From a virus, in the IMG/VR virus record IMGVR_UViG_3300027969_000110, positions 1 to 61,106 of that record: DNA of 61,106 bases. One strand, 5' to 3'. The notes under the pieces were generated by a model, which saw only the letters and a list, made by a program, of their open reading frames with translations, did no database searches and was not told the DNA's origin. The first letter of the stretch is position 1, and every line of letters begins with the position of its first letter. Shown here piece by piece: positions 9,608 through 17,296 of the stretch. The position numbers and the translations under genes were made by a program.

Positions 9608-11092
9608 ATGAGTTCCACCTTTACCCCCAACAAGAACCTCAACAAGCCCGCTCGCGGCGATCTCCCCGGCACATGGGATACTCCCGTCAACTATGACTGG
9701 GACTACATTGATGATGCTTTTGGCGGTTACGTTCTGTTCTCGGCCACCGCAGGCGGCTCCCACACACTCACATCTGGCAAAGATGACCCGTACAGCTATA
9801 TTCCGCTAGTCATAGAAATTGCGGGCGTTCAGAATGCCAATCTCACATATATCATTCCTGCCAATGTTGGCGGCCAATGGATTGTAAAAAATTCAGCTAC
9901 TGATGGGTCTGGTGGCCCCTATACAACTACTTTCACCACCGATACCCCCTTTTCCCCCACTAGTGTTGTGGTAGAGAAGGGCACTTCTAACCATATCTAC
10001 ACAAATCAGGGCAGAGTTTACTCCGTTAGCGCGCCAGTCGTCTCATCAACCTACCAAAATGTTAATAAGCTCATCAACGGCAATATGCTTGTTGACCAGC
10101 GTGGCGCTGGAACGACTCCTGTAACAGGTGCAGGAAGAATATACACAGTTGATCGTTGGTATTCTTATGCCTCTACGTCTGGAAAAATGACTGTTCAGAA
10201 GGTGACAAGTAGCACCTCCGGTTCATCTACGATTGGGTTTCCTTCATACCTTTATGTTGTGCCTACATCCAGTTTTACACCCGGCGCTACTGATACTTAC
10301 GGCGTAGGTCAGATAATCGAAGGGTTGAATATGGCTGATCTTGGCTGGGGATATCCCGGCGCTCAAAGTGTCACGCTTTCCTTTTGGGTTAGCGCACAAG
10401 ATGCAGGAACTTGGGGAGGCTGTATTTCAAATGGAGCGGAAAATTATTACTATCCATTTTCGTACTATACAGTAGGTGGTTGGCAATACATACAACTGAC
10501 AATTCCCGGCCCAACAACCGGAACTTGGTCTATAGACAATAATAAAGGCATGTTCGTTTATTTTTCTGTTGGGACCGGAGCAACTATTTCCGGCACACCG
10601 GGAGCTTGGGTCGCTGCCTCTCGTTTGTCAGCAACTGGTGCCAATTCTATTTTTACAAGCGCCAGTGTTTGGCGCGTAACAGGGGTACAACTTGAAGTTG
10701 GTATTTCAGCAACTCCTTATCAAAATCAAATTTACAGCGATCAGTTAGCTGAATGTCAAAGGTACTATTATAAGACCTACAATCAGAACCAATATGCTGG
10801 CGCGGCCCCATCCGTGACAACCTATCGGGCAAGAGCATATTCTGGAACGGCTGGTTCTGCTTATGCCGCCGCGGTTGTACAATTCCCCGTTCTAATGCGA
10901 ACTACGCCAACTGTAACGCTGTATAACCCCATTACAGGCGGCACTAATAGTTGGTATAATTCAGATGACACTACAAATGCGGTAGCATCTGTTGGAAACG
11001 CTTTGGACAATGCTGTTGCTGTAGAATCGGCTGTCCTAACTCCAAACAACTCTTACTTCTTCCAGATTGTTGCGAACTCGGAGTTTACCTGA
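9608..11092 (+). CDS. Tail fibre protein with carbohydrate-binding-like C-terminal domain, 494 aa
   Basis: The N-terminus (TPNKNLNKPARGDLPGTWD) is a common phage tail-fibre attachment region. From about residue 150 the sequence follows a widespread fibre domain: LINGNMLVDQRGAG, then TVDRWY, IIEGLNMADLGWG, VTLSFWVSAQDAGTW, and GVQLEVGISATPY followed by LAECQRYYYKTY. This domain has a jelly-roll carbohydrate-binding character. It is likely a receptor-binding or structural fibre and closes the late operon together with the 60-residue gene that follows. Confidence 0.85.
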   Translation: MSSTFTPNKNLNKPARGDLPGTWDTPVNYDWDYIDDAFGGYVLFSATAGGSHTLTSGKDDPYSYIPLVIEIAGVQNANLTYIIPANVGGQWIVKNSATDGSGGPYTTTFTTDTPFSPTSVVVEKGTSNHIYTNQGRVYSVSAPVVSSTYQNVNKLINGNMLVDQRGAGTTPVTGAGRIYTVDRWYSYASTSGKMTVQKVTSSTSGSSTIGFPSYLYVVPTSSFTPGATDTYGVGQIIEGLNMADLGWGYPGAQSVTLSFWVSAQDAGTWGGCISNGAENYYYPFSYYTVGGWQYIQLTIPGPTTGTWSIDNNKGMFVYFSVGTGATISGTPGAWVAASRLSATGANSIFTSASVWRVTGVQLEVGISATPYQNQIYSDQLAECQRYYYKTYNQNQYAGAAPSVTTYRARAYSGTAGSAYAAAVVQFPVLMRTTPTVTLYNPITGGTNSWYNSDDTTNAVASVGNALDNAVAVESAVLTPNNSYFFQIVANSEFT

Positions 11093-11094
11093 CC

Positions 11095-11277
11095 ATGATG
11101 ATGCCTCAGTACACTAACGCTCAATATGTGCGCGGCCCATTTGGGGAGGATATCAGCATTAGCTGCGATATTGATGGTGTGGCAAGTTTTGTCCCCATTG
11201 ATCCAGCAAATTCTGATTATCAAAACATCATGGTGCTTGTCGCTGCTGGTGAGTTGGTAATTCTACCGGCTGCATAA
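11095..11277 (+). CDS. Small hypothetical protein after tail fibre, 60 aa
   Basis: The gene starts two bases after the fibre stop with tandem ATG codons. The C-terminal sequence SDYQNIMVLVAAGELVILPA resembles small acidic proteins often encoded directly after tail fibres. There is no catalytic motif. It may be a fibre chaperone or accessory, which is inference from position. Confidence 0.6.
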   Translation: MMMPQYTNAQYVRGPFGEDISISCDIDGVASFVPIDPANSDYQNIMVLVAAGELVILPAA

Positions 11278-11284
11278 CGAAAGA

Positions 11285-11310
11285 CCCCAGCCTGACTGAA
11301 CGGGCTGGGG
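11285..11310. terminator. Convergent-region terminator hairpin
   Basis: CCCCAGCC (11285-11292) pairs perfectly with GGCTGGGG (11303-11310) around a 10-base loop. Read on the minus strand it is followed by TCTTTC, so it best fits leftward transcripts. It lies where the late operon ending at 11277 meets the leftward recombination operon and may stop both. Confidence 0.65.
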
Positions 11311-11369
11311 CAAGTTCGCGTTTAGAGACCAATCAACAGAGACTGAGCTAGAAGTGCCGAGCTTCCTGC

Positions 11370-11639
11370 TCAAAGACCATTCTTTGGCGTTTTCAGTGTC
11401 GCACAAAAGACGGTGGCGTCAAGACTTTTTGGCGCAGGGTGCAAACAAACATATTTTTCACCGGTTTTTGAATCCACTCGACAAGCCAGATAGACCTTCT
11501 GCCTATGCGGCGGCACAGGCGTATAGATCAGATCACCATCGCCGTCTTCATAGCAAAATCCATATGGCTGATCTTCTTCTGGCCTACGCAACCACCCATA
11601 GGACCAGTGCCAACCAGTCGATACAATCTCATCATCCAT
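11370..11639 (-). CDS. Hypothetical protein, 89 aa
   Basis: This is the last gene of the leftward operon. ATG at 11639 is chosen because GGGAG lies eight bases upstream; a 5-residue longer start at 11654 lacks this. The product is Trp/Tyr-rich at the start (STGWHWSYGWLRRPEEDQP) and ends with a basic tail. The start overlaps the end of the upstream gene by eight bases. No domain is recognised. Confidence 0.6.
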   Translation of the reverse strand: MDDEIVSTGWHWSYGWLRRPEEDQPYGFCYEDGDGDLIYTPVPPHRQKVYLACRVDSKTGEKYVCLHPAPKSLDATVFCATLKTPKNGL

Positions 11640-11829
11640 TTGGCACTCTCCCAAATGTCACGTTCGTATCGGCACGGATGTCTTGGTTTTTCCAGCACCA
11701 GCATTCGCCGTTTGCTTCAAAGCACACCCATATCAGATCATAATCTGGCCCGTAATCAATTAGCACCTGTGCCAAAGCTTTGCCGTTGGGGGTTACTACG
11801 GGCAGCGGGGGGTTGAGTTGCAGCATCAT
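11632..11829 (-). CDS. Hypothetical protein, 65 aa, overlapping gcrA-like gene
   Basis: The start is a tandem ATGATG with AAAAGGA upstream. It begins 74 bases inside the 3' end of the GcrA-family gene in another frame. The protein (VLIDYGPDYDLIWVCFEANGECW region) has two cysteines and several aromatics and no recognised domain. The long overlap suggests either tight coupling or that the upstream gene gained a C-terminal extension. Confidence 0.55.
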   Translation of the reverse strand: MMLQLNPPLPVVTPNGKALAQVLIDYGPDYDLIWVCFEANGECWCWKNQDIRADTNVTFGRVPNG

Positions 11830-12331
11830 TGAGTTTTTCCTTTTGCTTCATGGTGTAGTTTGGAACGCAGCATCTGGCATGGTGTTCAGGACAATACGAG
11901 CTTCCCGTCTTTTTGACAGCATTGCAGAACAGAAAGTCTTTTGCTGCGACACCGCTCACAACATACCGGCAAGACAACGGGCCAAGCTTCATAAACTTCA
12001 CAGGCTGACCTGTCGGCTTCTGTGCCGTCTCCGTCACCAATGGCCGAATGTTTGCGGCAACGCTCTCAACCTGTTTCAACTCCATTTCTTTGAGGCGAGC
12101 TTCCCCTACACGGACGATCTTTCTGTCCATCTTCGTAGCGTTGGCCTTCATCGCAGAAACGCGCCTCTGGAGGCTTTTGTAGCCGATGGCGTGATTGGCG
12201 CGCAGTCTGTGGAGCTTCCCGGCTACGACGTTGCGGGAGACACTTATGGCCTCCGCAATTTCTGTGGCGGTCTTCCCGTCTTCCCACATCTTGATGACTA
12301 GTTTTTCGTTTTCTGTAGCTTTGGAGATCAT
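11756..12331 (-). CDS. gcrA-like: GcrA-family cell cycle regulator, 191 aa
   Basis: The N-terminal HTH (KLVIKMWEDGKTATEIAEAI, then SRNVVAGKLHRLRA) and the C-terminal Cys/His segment (PLSCRYVVSG, FLFCNAVKKTGSSYCPEHH) follow the two-part plan of GcrA. In Alphaproteobacteria GcrA binds the sigma-70 holoenzyme and activates promoters, many with methylated GANTC sites. A basic linker (residues about 55-105) joins the parts. Start ATG 12331 is chosen for AGGA eight bases upstream; a longer frame exists to 12463 without such a site. A tail of about 30 residues beyond the usual C-terminus overlaps the next gene. The phage copy probably retunes host or phage transcription, which is inferred. Confidence 0.85.
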   Translation of the reverse strand: MISKATENEKLVIKMWEDGKTATEIAEAISVSRNVVAGKLHRLRANHAIGYKSLQRRVSAMKANATKMDRKIVRVGEARLKEMELKQVESVAANIRPLVTETAQKPTGQPVKFMKLGPLSCRYVVSGVAAKDFLFCNAVKKTGSSYCPEHHARCCVPNYTMKQKEKLNDAATQPPAARSNPQRQSFGTGAN

Positions 12332-12383
12332 GTTTTTGTTCCTGTGATTGGTGGCGACTGACTGCCAATCGCCACCGTTGATT

Positions 12384-12758
12384 TTACAATCCAGATACCT
12401 CTCTGTCAGCAGCATACCGTGCGGCAATGTCTGCAATTCCATCCTCAAGAGACTTGATGTCAACGGGCGGGGCAGAAGCAGATGGCTGTGCGATCTCCAC
12501 CGGCTGGATCAACTCGCCAGCGAATGCCAGATAGTTAACGCCGTCGATGTAGTGGTCAGGATTACTCCGGTCGTTGTTGAGGCGTGACAGTTTGACAGCA
12601 TGAAGCACAAGCGCCACATCATGGCTCGTCAAATGTATCCCGGTGATGAGGGTTGCAATGTCAGCCACCCTGTCCATTCCGGCTCTCATGTCGCCATACT
12701 TTGGGTTCCGATCATTGAAGGTTTTGGCAGCTTCGTGCATGATATGGCAATAGTCCAT
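12384..12758 (-). CDS. DUF6378-like phage protein, 124 aa
   Basis: The sequence (AAKTFNDRNPKYGDMRAGMDRVADIATL, then LVLHAVKLSRLNNDRSNPDHYIDGVNYLAFAGEL read in pieces) matches a common helical phage protein with a conserved KxSR...N.DHYIDGxxYLA pattern. GGGGA precedes the ATG at 12758. The DUF number is from memory of the pattern. Function is unknown, although such proteins usually sit in early replication or recombination operons, as here. Confidence 0.68.
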   Translation of the reverse strand: MDYCHIMHEAAKTFNDRNPKYGDMRAGMDRVADIATLITGIHLTSHDVALVLHAVKLSRLNNDRSNPDHYIDGVNYLAFAGELIQPVEIAQPSASAPPVDIKSLEDGIADIAARYAADREVSGL

Positions 12759-12769
12759 TGTTGTTCCCC

Positions 12770-13102
12770 TTAGATGTTACGCCCACCGGGCCTGATTGGG
12801 CCGCGCAAGCTTCCTACTCGTTTGTCAGACGGGGGGTCTCGTCTTGGTTCCCCCAACTCTAAGAACTCTACTACTTTGCCGATATGGGCCGTGTTGATGA
12901 TGACATCACCGCGATCTTGCCATGTCCAGTCCTCCGTGTAGCGGTCTTTCAACCGATACCATTGATGCCCAATAACGAACTCATCACGGTTCATCATGTT
13001 GCACATATCTTTGAGTGATTCAGCTTCATGGACATCGACAGTGATTTGCTGGACCAGACTGCCTTCGTAGGCTGGCATGTTCATTGTGATTAAAAACCTC
13101 AC
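12770..13102 (-). CDS. Hypothetical protein, 110 aa, GTG start
   Basis: The GTG at 13102 overlaps the upstream stop as GTGA and is preceded by AAGGAGAG six bases away, which is why it is preferred over the longer frame to 13144. The product contains VQQITVDVHEAESLKDMCNMM and FVIGHQWYRLKDRY, suggesting an alpha/beta fold. No known motif is seen. It is translationally coupled to the HNH gene upstream. Confidence 0.65.
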   Translation of the reverse strand: MRFLITMNMPAYEGSLVQQITVDVHEAESLKDMCNMMNRDEFVIGHQWYRLKDRYTEDWTWQDRGDVIINTAHIGKVVEFLELGEPRRDPPSDKRVGSLRGPIRPGGRNI

Positions 13103-13452
13103 GGCTCTCTCCTTACTACTGTGCCATCCATCTTTCGCTTCCATTGTGATCCCCTACTACCGGGGATTGGATTCTTGGATTTTGGCTTTGCTCCAATGTG
13201 GTTTTGATGAACACGCTTAACCTTAGCGATCAGGGGCATGTCAACAGTGCTAGTATGAACCCGGTGGCACTTGCGATGAGCAACGAACCAATTAGTTGCA
13301 TCGTCTTTGCCGCCAGCTTCAAGAGGTATATCGTGACTGACATCCCACTCTTCGCCGGGGACGACTTTCATGTTGCAAAGATGGCATGTGCCACCCCGCG
13401 ACAGGAATATGTCGGCCCGGCCCTTTGCTGTTATGCGGACGCGCTTTATCAA
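13099..13452 (-). CDS. HNH endonuclease, 117 aa
   Basis: The HNH core is visible: zinc pair CHLC, then EWDVSHDIPLEAGGKDDATNW and VAHRKCHRVHT. His and Asn positions of the beta-beta-alpha-metal motif are present. The product is a single-domain DNA nuclease. Its place between recombination genes and its ATGA/GTGA overlaps with both neighbours argue that it is part of the operon and not a recent homing insertion. Confidence 0.85.
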   Translation of the reverse strand: MIKRVRITAKGRADIFLSRGGTCHLCNMKVVPGEEWDVSHDIPLEAGGKDDATNWFVAHRKCHRVHTSTVDMPLIAKVKRVHQNHIGAKPKSKNPIPGSRGSQWKRKMDGTVVRREP

Positions 13453-13775
13453 TGCTTTGGCCCCGCCTCTTCTGGCTCGTCTTCTTCCTCACCATCTTCT
13501 TCTGACTGCTGCTTTTCTACCTGCTTGTCGATAGCCTCAACCAGCGTATGACTAATGCGAGCGACGTAAGCCATAGCCTCACCAAAGTCGTCTGACTCTT
13601 CCAAGATGGTCTTGGCAAGACACATATTTAACAGGCTCATTTTGACAGCAAACTCATGCTCCCCTAACAAGCCGTCAATCTTTGTATGAAGGTCAGCTAC
13701 TTCCTTTGCCTTCTTGAGGACTTCTGTGATCTTTTCCAGCACTTCATCAAGAGTGTCTTTTAGCTGCTCGCTCAT
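13449..13775 (-). CDS. Acidic helical protein, 108 aa
   Basis: The protein is almost wholly helical (LKDTLDEVLEKITEVLKKAKE) and ends in a long Glu/Asp tail (EEDGEEEDEPEEAG). The stop overlaps the HNH start by ATGA. Such acidic tails occur in DNA-mimic or ssDNA-protein partner proteins, but no specific role can be assigned. Confidence 0.62.
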   Translation of the reverse strand: MSEQLKDTLDEVLEKITEVLKKAKEVADLHTKIDGLLGEHEFAVKMSLLNMCLAKTILEESDDFGEAMAYVARISHTLVEAIDKQVEKQQSEEDGEEEDEPEEAGPKH

Positions 13776-13776
13776 G

Positions 13777-14094
13777 TCATAACCTCATTTCTGCTCTGCG
13801 TGACGCCTCTACGGACTGCCACTCGTGGAACTTCATCCTGATGTATTCCAACTTCACTTTTAGCAGAGCCGCTTTTTCCCGCGCCTCCACCATCTTCGTT
13901 ACGAACTCACGCCAGTCGTCGGACCCCTTAACTTGCATTTCTGCCCGGCTAACTGGCATGTCACCACAGGCTAACATCATACGCGCCAGCACTGCGGATT
14001 TAGTTTCTTCCAAAAGGTTAGCAGCGGAGTCGGCGTCAACCCAAGCCTTTGCCACCACACGGTATTGCTCAGAGATTGGGATGTCGTGGTCCAT
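13777..14094 (-). CDS. Helical phage recombination-operon protein, 105 aa
   Basis: The sequence (EQYRVVAKAWVDADSAANLL, ETKSAVLARMM, DDWREFVTKMVEAREKAA, and QSVEASRRAEMRL) resembles a small helical protein frequently encoded beside phage SSB-like and exonuclease genes. The conserved EASRRAEM end is characteristic. Its biochemical role is not known to me. Two bases separate it from the nuclease gene upstream. Confidence 0.65.
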   Translation of the reverse strand: MDHDIPISEQYRVVAKAWVDADSAANLLEETKSAVLARMMLACGDMPVSRAEMQVKGSDDWREFVTKMVEAREKAALLKVKLEYIRMKFHEWQSVEASRRAEMRL

Positions 14095-14095
14095 A

Positions 14096-14575
14096 CTATT
14101 CCCCTTTCAGTACAGAAGCGTTTCTCATGTCGATGAAGGCGCTTGATCTGACTGCCGTGCCACCATTGACAGTTGCTTGCATTTTCACTGGTCGAATGTG
14201 CATGTCACACAGCCATCCAGTTTTTGGCTCCCAAAGCTTTTGATACAGAAGCGTATCTTCTGGCACGATATAGAGAAAACCAATGAGGGGAACTGACAGC
14301 CCGGAAGCAATGTCAGCACACTTTACCAGCTTCTCATATGTGAACATCCATTTGCTCTCAAATCTGCCCCGAAACTCTGCCATGGCATATTCACGGCATT
14401 TTGTTTCAACGACACCTTTGATGACATTATCAACGCTTAAGACGGCATCGACAATTGCAGGATTGTCCTTTGGGGTCTGGACGTAGGAATACGCCGGGAA
14501 GTGCTTTGCCCAGATAGCTGCGGCCCGCTCTTCCTGTTGGCGCGTTACCTGTCCTTTGGGGGTTAAAACGTCCAC
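14096..14575 (-). CDS. Putative PD-(D/E)XK nuclease, 159 aa
   Basis: The signature is a D at PAIVDAVLS followed by KGVVETKCREY, giving the D...E-x-K catalytic motif of the PD-(D/E)XK superfamily. The N-terminal part (RQQEERAAAIWAKHFPAY) and helix MFTYEKLVKCADIA fit a small stand-alone nuclease. It probably processes DNA within the recombination operon. Specificity (structure or sequence) is unknown. Confidence 0.7.
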   Translation of the reverse strand: MDVLTPKGQVTRQQEERAAAIWAKHFPAYSYVQTPKDNPAIVDAVLSVDNVIKGVVETKCREYAMAEFRGRFESKWMFTYEKLVKCADIASGLSVPLIGFLYIVPEDTLLYQKLWEPKTGWLCDMHIRPVKMQATVNGGTAVRSSAFIDMRNASVLKGE

Positions 14576-14584
14576 TAGAACGCC

Positions 14585-14833
14585 TCAAAAAGGTATCGAA
14601 TCGTCATCAAGATCGTAGGATGTCGCCTTCGATGCTTGAATGGTTGGTGCTTCCTTCCGCTTAAATGACATGCTGATCCACTTTTCCCCATTGTCACGGG
14701 TCTTGGTCCAACCGCTCACCCAATACTCGACACCATCGACAAGCGCATTGCCCGTCAGGTTGGCAGACTTGTCGCTCATGGGCTTCTGGTTCTTGAAGAG
14801 CGCACCGCTCAAGTCGCGTTTCTCAAATGCCAT
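14585..14833 (-). CDS. SSB-like / DUF736-like protein with DDDSIPF tip, 82 aa
   Basis: The start MAFEKRDLSGALFKNQK and the strands DGVEYWVSGWTKTRDNGEKWISMSF look like a small OB-type fold. It ends in DLDDDSIPF, an acidic-hydrophobic tip like that by which bacterial SSB recruits partners. A role in ssDNA binding beside ERF, exonuclease and nuclease is likely. Its start overlaps the exonuclease 3' end by 11 bases. Confidence 0.7.
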   Translation of the reverse strand: MAFEKRDLSGALFKNQKPMSDKSANLTGNALVDGVEYWVSGWTKTRDNGEKWISMSFKRKEAPTIQASKATSYDLDDDSIPF

Positions 14834-15440
14834 CGTACTTGTCCTTTAGCTTGCGGAGCTTGTCTTCCAATTCACTAAGGAAGCTCATCACTTCCCGTTC
14901 TAGTTCTGCGATGAAAGCATCATCACGGGGCACACGCTTGACGAACAAGCGCATGTTCTCTGAGAGGCGCGGGTCGTATGACAGGAAGTCACACCATTTG
15001 CGGCCTGTACACGCCATCTGCCACTGCATCTGGATGATATACTTAGATGGCACAGCATCCGACAGGAGGGTGTCGATGTGGGTTGCTGTTTGAGGGCACT
15101 TAATCTCAATAAGCCCATCATCATCCACAAGCCCGTCAGGAGACGCGCCAGACATGTGAATGACTCTATGGGGGACGAACCCGGCTTCGACAACCAAAGC
15201 GCCTACAGCACTCTCGTAGGCAGAACGCGCCATCGGTTCGGTGTCGATGCCGTGTTGCATAGCCGCAGATGTATAGCCTTCTGTCGGCATTCCCGTAAGC
15301 CGTTCACAAATCAGCTCTGCCATATAGTTAGCCCGAGACGCACCATATCCAGATTTTGTTTTTGCGATTACATCGGCAACACGAGAAGCTGTCACTTTCC
15401 CGCATCTAGCCAATTTCCATTCAGATGTTCCCTGTTCCAC
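14823..15440 (-). CDS. YqaJ/lambda-type exonuclease (viral recombinase), 205 aa
   Basis: Family landmarks are present: EWKLARCGKVTASRVADVIA at the N-terminus, GIDTEPMARSAYE, the catalytic SPDGLVDDDGLIEIKCP (D...E-x-K), and YIIQMQWQMACTGRKWCDF. Such 5'-3' exonucleases generate 3' ssDNA for the annealing protein ERF two genes upstream. The start is GTG at 15440, supported by AAAGGAGG six bases upstream. It overlaps the HNH gene by 20 bases. Confidence 0.9.
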   Translation of the reverse strand: MEQGTSEWKLARCGKVTASRVADVIAKTKSGYGASRANYMAELICERLTGMPTEGYTSAAMQHGIDTEPMARSAYESAVGALVVEAGFVPHRVIHMSGASPDGLVDDDGLIEIKCPQTATHIDTLLSDAVPSKYIIQMQWQMACTGRKWCDFLSYDPRLSENMRLFVKRVPRDDAFIAELEREVMSFLSELEDKLRKLKDKYDGI

Positions 15441-15897
15441 TTTTTGCCTCCTTTAGATAAATCTGACTTACTGTTCCAAAACTGATCCCATACACGCTTG
15501 CCAGTTCCTGCAATTTTTTGCCGGAATCCCTTAGCCTTATAAGGTCTTTAACCTGATCGCTCGTAAGCTTTGAATTATGGTGCAAGTCTCTTGAAACTAT
15601 GGGCTTCCGGCCTTTCTTCACCATGTCGGCGGTGTTATCTTTCGGCGTCCCCAAAAAAAGATGGTCAGGGTTTACGCATCTTGGAACATCGCATGTATGG
15701 CATACAAGCATTCCATCAGGTATTGGCCCGACAAAACACTCGTATGCCATACGATGGACGCGCTTCTGCTTGCGGCCCACCCCCATCACCCCATACCCAT
15801 CGTTCCCACAGCATCCGCTCCAAAGCCAGCAGGCTCCCCCTTCTTTGGAAACTTTCTCTATGATGCGGATAGGTATAGGGATTCTTTTAGGTGCCAT
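15421..15897 (-). CDS. HNH homing-type endonuclease with C-terminal HTH, 158 aa
   Basis: The N-terminal half carries an HNH_3-type core (CWLWSGCCGNDGYGVM, KRVHRMAYECFVGPIPDG, VCHTCDVPRCVNPDHLFLG). The C-terminal half (LTSDQVKDLIRLRDSGKKLQ, then YGISFGTVSQIYL) is a helix-turn-helix DNA-binding domain. This arrangement is typical of free-standing homing endonucleases. It is wedged between ERF and exonuclease, genes that are usually adjacent, so it may be an insertion. ATG 15897 overlaps the ERF stop. Confidence 0.87.
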   Translation of the reverse strand: MAPKRIPIPIRIIEKVSKEGGACWLWSGCCGNDGYGVMGVGRKQKRVHRMAYECFVGPIPDGMLVCHTCDVPRCVNPDHLFLGTPKDNTADMVKKGRKPIVSRDLHHNSKLTSDQVKDLIRLRDSGKKLQELASVYGISFGTVSQIYLKEAKSGTGNI

Positions 15898-16520
15898 CAC
15901 TCTAGTTCCTTCTTAGCTGCATCTGCGTCAGCAGCAATCTTCTTCAAATCAGCCACAGCATCCGCATCAAAGACGGAACGCTGGTCTGCATCCAGAGAGC
16001 GCCACTTAGATGTCAGCGCCTCTAGCCCCTGTTCAGCAACGGACTGCATGAGTGCAGCCAGTTCTGTGATTTCCTTTTTGCTCATCTTTGGCGTAGTCGG
16101 TTCAGCTTTCTTTGCTGGCTGGGCCGGGGCCTTCTCGACGGCAGCGTTGCCATCATCATCGACGGCGGCAAGACACAAGATCGACATGAGGCCATAGCGA
16201 CGGCCATAGGTAATGCCAGAACCAATGCCATGAGCATCAAACTTCGAGACAGGTATCTCCAGCGTCTCAGAGACAAACTCACCGGATTTATGCACCAAGA
16301 TCGTTTCGACTTCGACATAGCCGGGGCGAGTTCGGGGAAGCTGCATAATAGCCAGATCATTGACTGCCAGAGGCTCCCGAATCACTGCGCGGTATGCAGC
16401 AAGATCAGCGTATTTGGAGCGGAAGGCCGGGTTGATGCCGTCCTTCGTAGCATCCTCAATCTGGCCCTGCGCTTTGGATAGAGCGACGGCAAGCTCTGCG
16501 ATATTTTCACTCATTTTCAT
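15897..16520 (-). CDS. erf: ERF-family single-strand annealing protein, 207 aa
   Basis: The ERF core is visible: NIAELAVALSKAQGQIEDA, NPAFRSKYADLAAYRAVIREPL, then IGSGITYGRRYGLMSILCLA. The C-terminus is an Ala/Pro linker and a charged helical tail. ERF promotes annealing and circularisation of terminally redundant phage DNA in P22. ATG 16520 has AGGAG eight bases upstream and is preferred over the frame start at 16544. It pairs functionally with the exonuclease and SSB-like protein of this operon. Confidence 0.92.
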   Translation of the reverse strand: MKMSENIAELAVALSKAQGQIEDATKDGINPAFRSKYADLAAYRAVIREPLAVNDLAIMQLPRTRPGYVEVETILVHKSGEFVSETLEIPVSKFDAHGIGSGITYGRRYGLMSILCLAAVDDDGNAAVEKAPAQPAKKAEPTTPKMSKKEITELAALMQSVAEQGLEALTSKWRSLDADQRSVFDADAVADLKKIAADADAAKKELE

Positions 16521-16534
16521 CGGTTCGTCTCCTG

Positions 16535-16828
16535 TTAGGACCACATGCCTTCACGGGCGCAGTCATCGAATATGTCATCCATCAGCTTCTTGTCTTTGTG
16601 GAAAAACTTCTGAATTTCCAGACAGTTGGGGTCTTTATGCTTGAGGTTAGAAGCGAAGTGATAGCCGCCTGTGCGGCCTGTGGTTTCGTTGCGGGCATTC
16701 AGATCGAAGCCCCAGACATAGGGAAGATCGTCTGTCTCGTCTATTTCGATGTAGAGAATGCCGGAAACAAACAGGTGATCCGGCAGTTCGTAGTCCTCTA
16801 TCCTGTATTCAATCGGTATCAGTTTCAT
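16535..16828 (-). CDS. First gene of leftward operon, hypothetical 97 aa
   Basis: ATG 16828 with GGGAGAAGAGAA upstream is chosen; the frame extends to 16879, but that would place the start among the promoter elements. The acidic protein (PIEYRIEDYELPDHLFVSG, WGFDLNARNETTGRTGGYHF) has no recognised domain. As the first early gene under the divergent promoter it may be expressed immediately after infection. Confidence 0.62.
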   Translation of the reverse strand: MKLIPIEYRIEDYELPDHLFVSGILYIEIDETDDLPYVWGFDLNARNETTGRTGGYHFASNLKHKDPNCLEIQKFFHKDKKLMDDIFDDCAREGMWS

Positions 16829-16856
16829 TTCTCTTCTCCCGTAGTAGGGTTCCCCA

Positions 16857-16899
16857 TACATACTCTCTTGGCTGAACAAGTCAACCCCCTACTTGACTT
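16857..16899. promoter_or_regulatory. Divergent early promoter/operator
   Basis: An inverted repeat AAGTCAA (16878-16884) / TTGACTT (16893-16899) separated by CCCCCTAC lies between the divergent operons. On the minus strand TTGACT (complement of 16879-16884) is followed after 16 bases by TATGTA (complement of 16857-16862), a good sigma-70 promoter for the recombination operon. On the plus strand TTGACT 16893-16898 could be a -35 for the repressor gene at 16928. A repressor bound to the palindrome would cover both -35 boxes. Confidence 0.6.
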
Positions 16900-16927
16900 C
16901 TGTTGAAAACACCGGCATGGTTAGCCC

Positions 16928-17296
16928 ATGAGACTAGATAGAGACGCATCCCTAATGGAAGTCCTTCGCCGTTTTGGTACAGCCAAATCGCTTGCGGAGA
17001 AGCTTGGCATCACAAATCGGGCAGTCGCAAATTGGAAGATGATTCCAGCCAAGCATGTGAAATACATCGCTATCACTACTGGGATGCACCCCTATCGAAT
17101 CCGTCCAGACCTTTACATAGAAGGCTTCTGGAACCTCCAAATGAACACAGCCGACATAGCTACGGAAATGAAGCTTCCAGAGCCAGAGGTATGCCGTTAT
17201 CTTGCCATGGTGATCGCTCGCAGAAGGACTTCAAGCAGTGATAGTACTATCGCTTCCCTTCCCCCCGTCAGTGAACCGCCTATGGAGAGCGACTAA
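16928..17296 (+). CDS. Cro/YdaS-type HTH repressor, 122 aa
   Basis: A helix-turn-helix spans residues about 10-60: LMEVLRRFGTAKSLAEKLGI, then NRAVANWKMIPAKHV and the family-typical GMHPYRIRPDLY. A second helix-turn-helix-like segment follows (NTADIATEMKLPEPEVCRYL). The gene lies directly beside the divergent palindrome and is the likely early switch protein. No Shine-Dalgarno is seen before ATG 16928, and the possible promoter lies close enough for a leaderless message. The 3' end overlaps the RusA gene by 59 bases. Confidence 0.78.
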   Translation: MRLDRDASLMEVLRRFGTAKSLAEKLGITNRAVANWKMIPAKHVKYIAITTGMHPYRIRPDLYIEGFWNLQMNTADIATEMKLPEPEVCRYLAMVIARRRTSSSDSTIASLPPVSEPPMESD

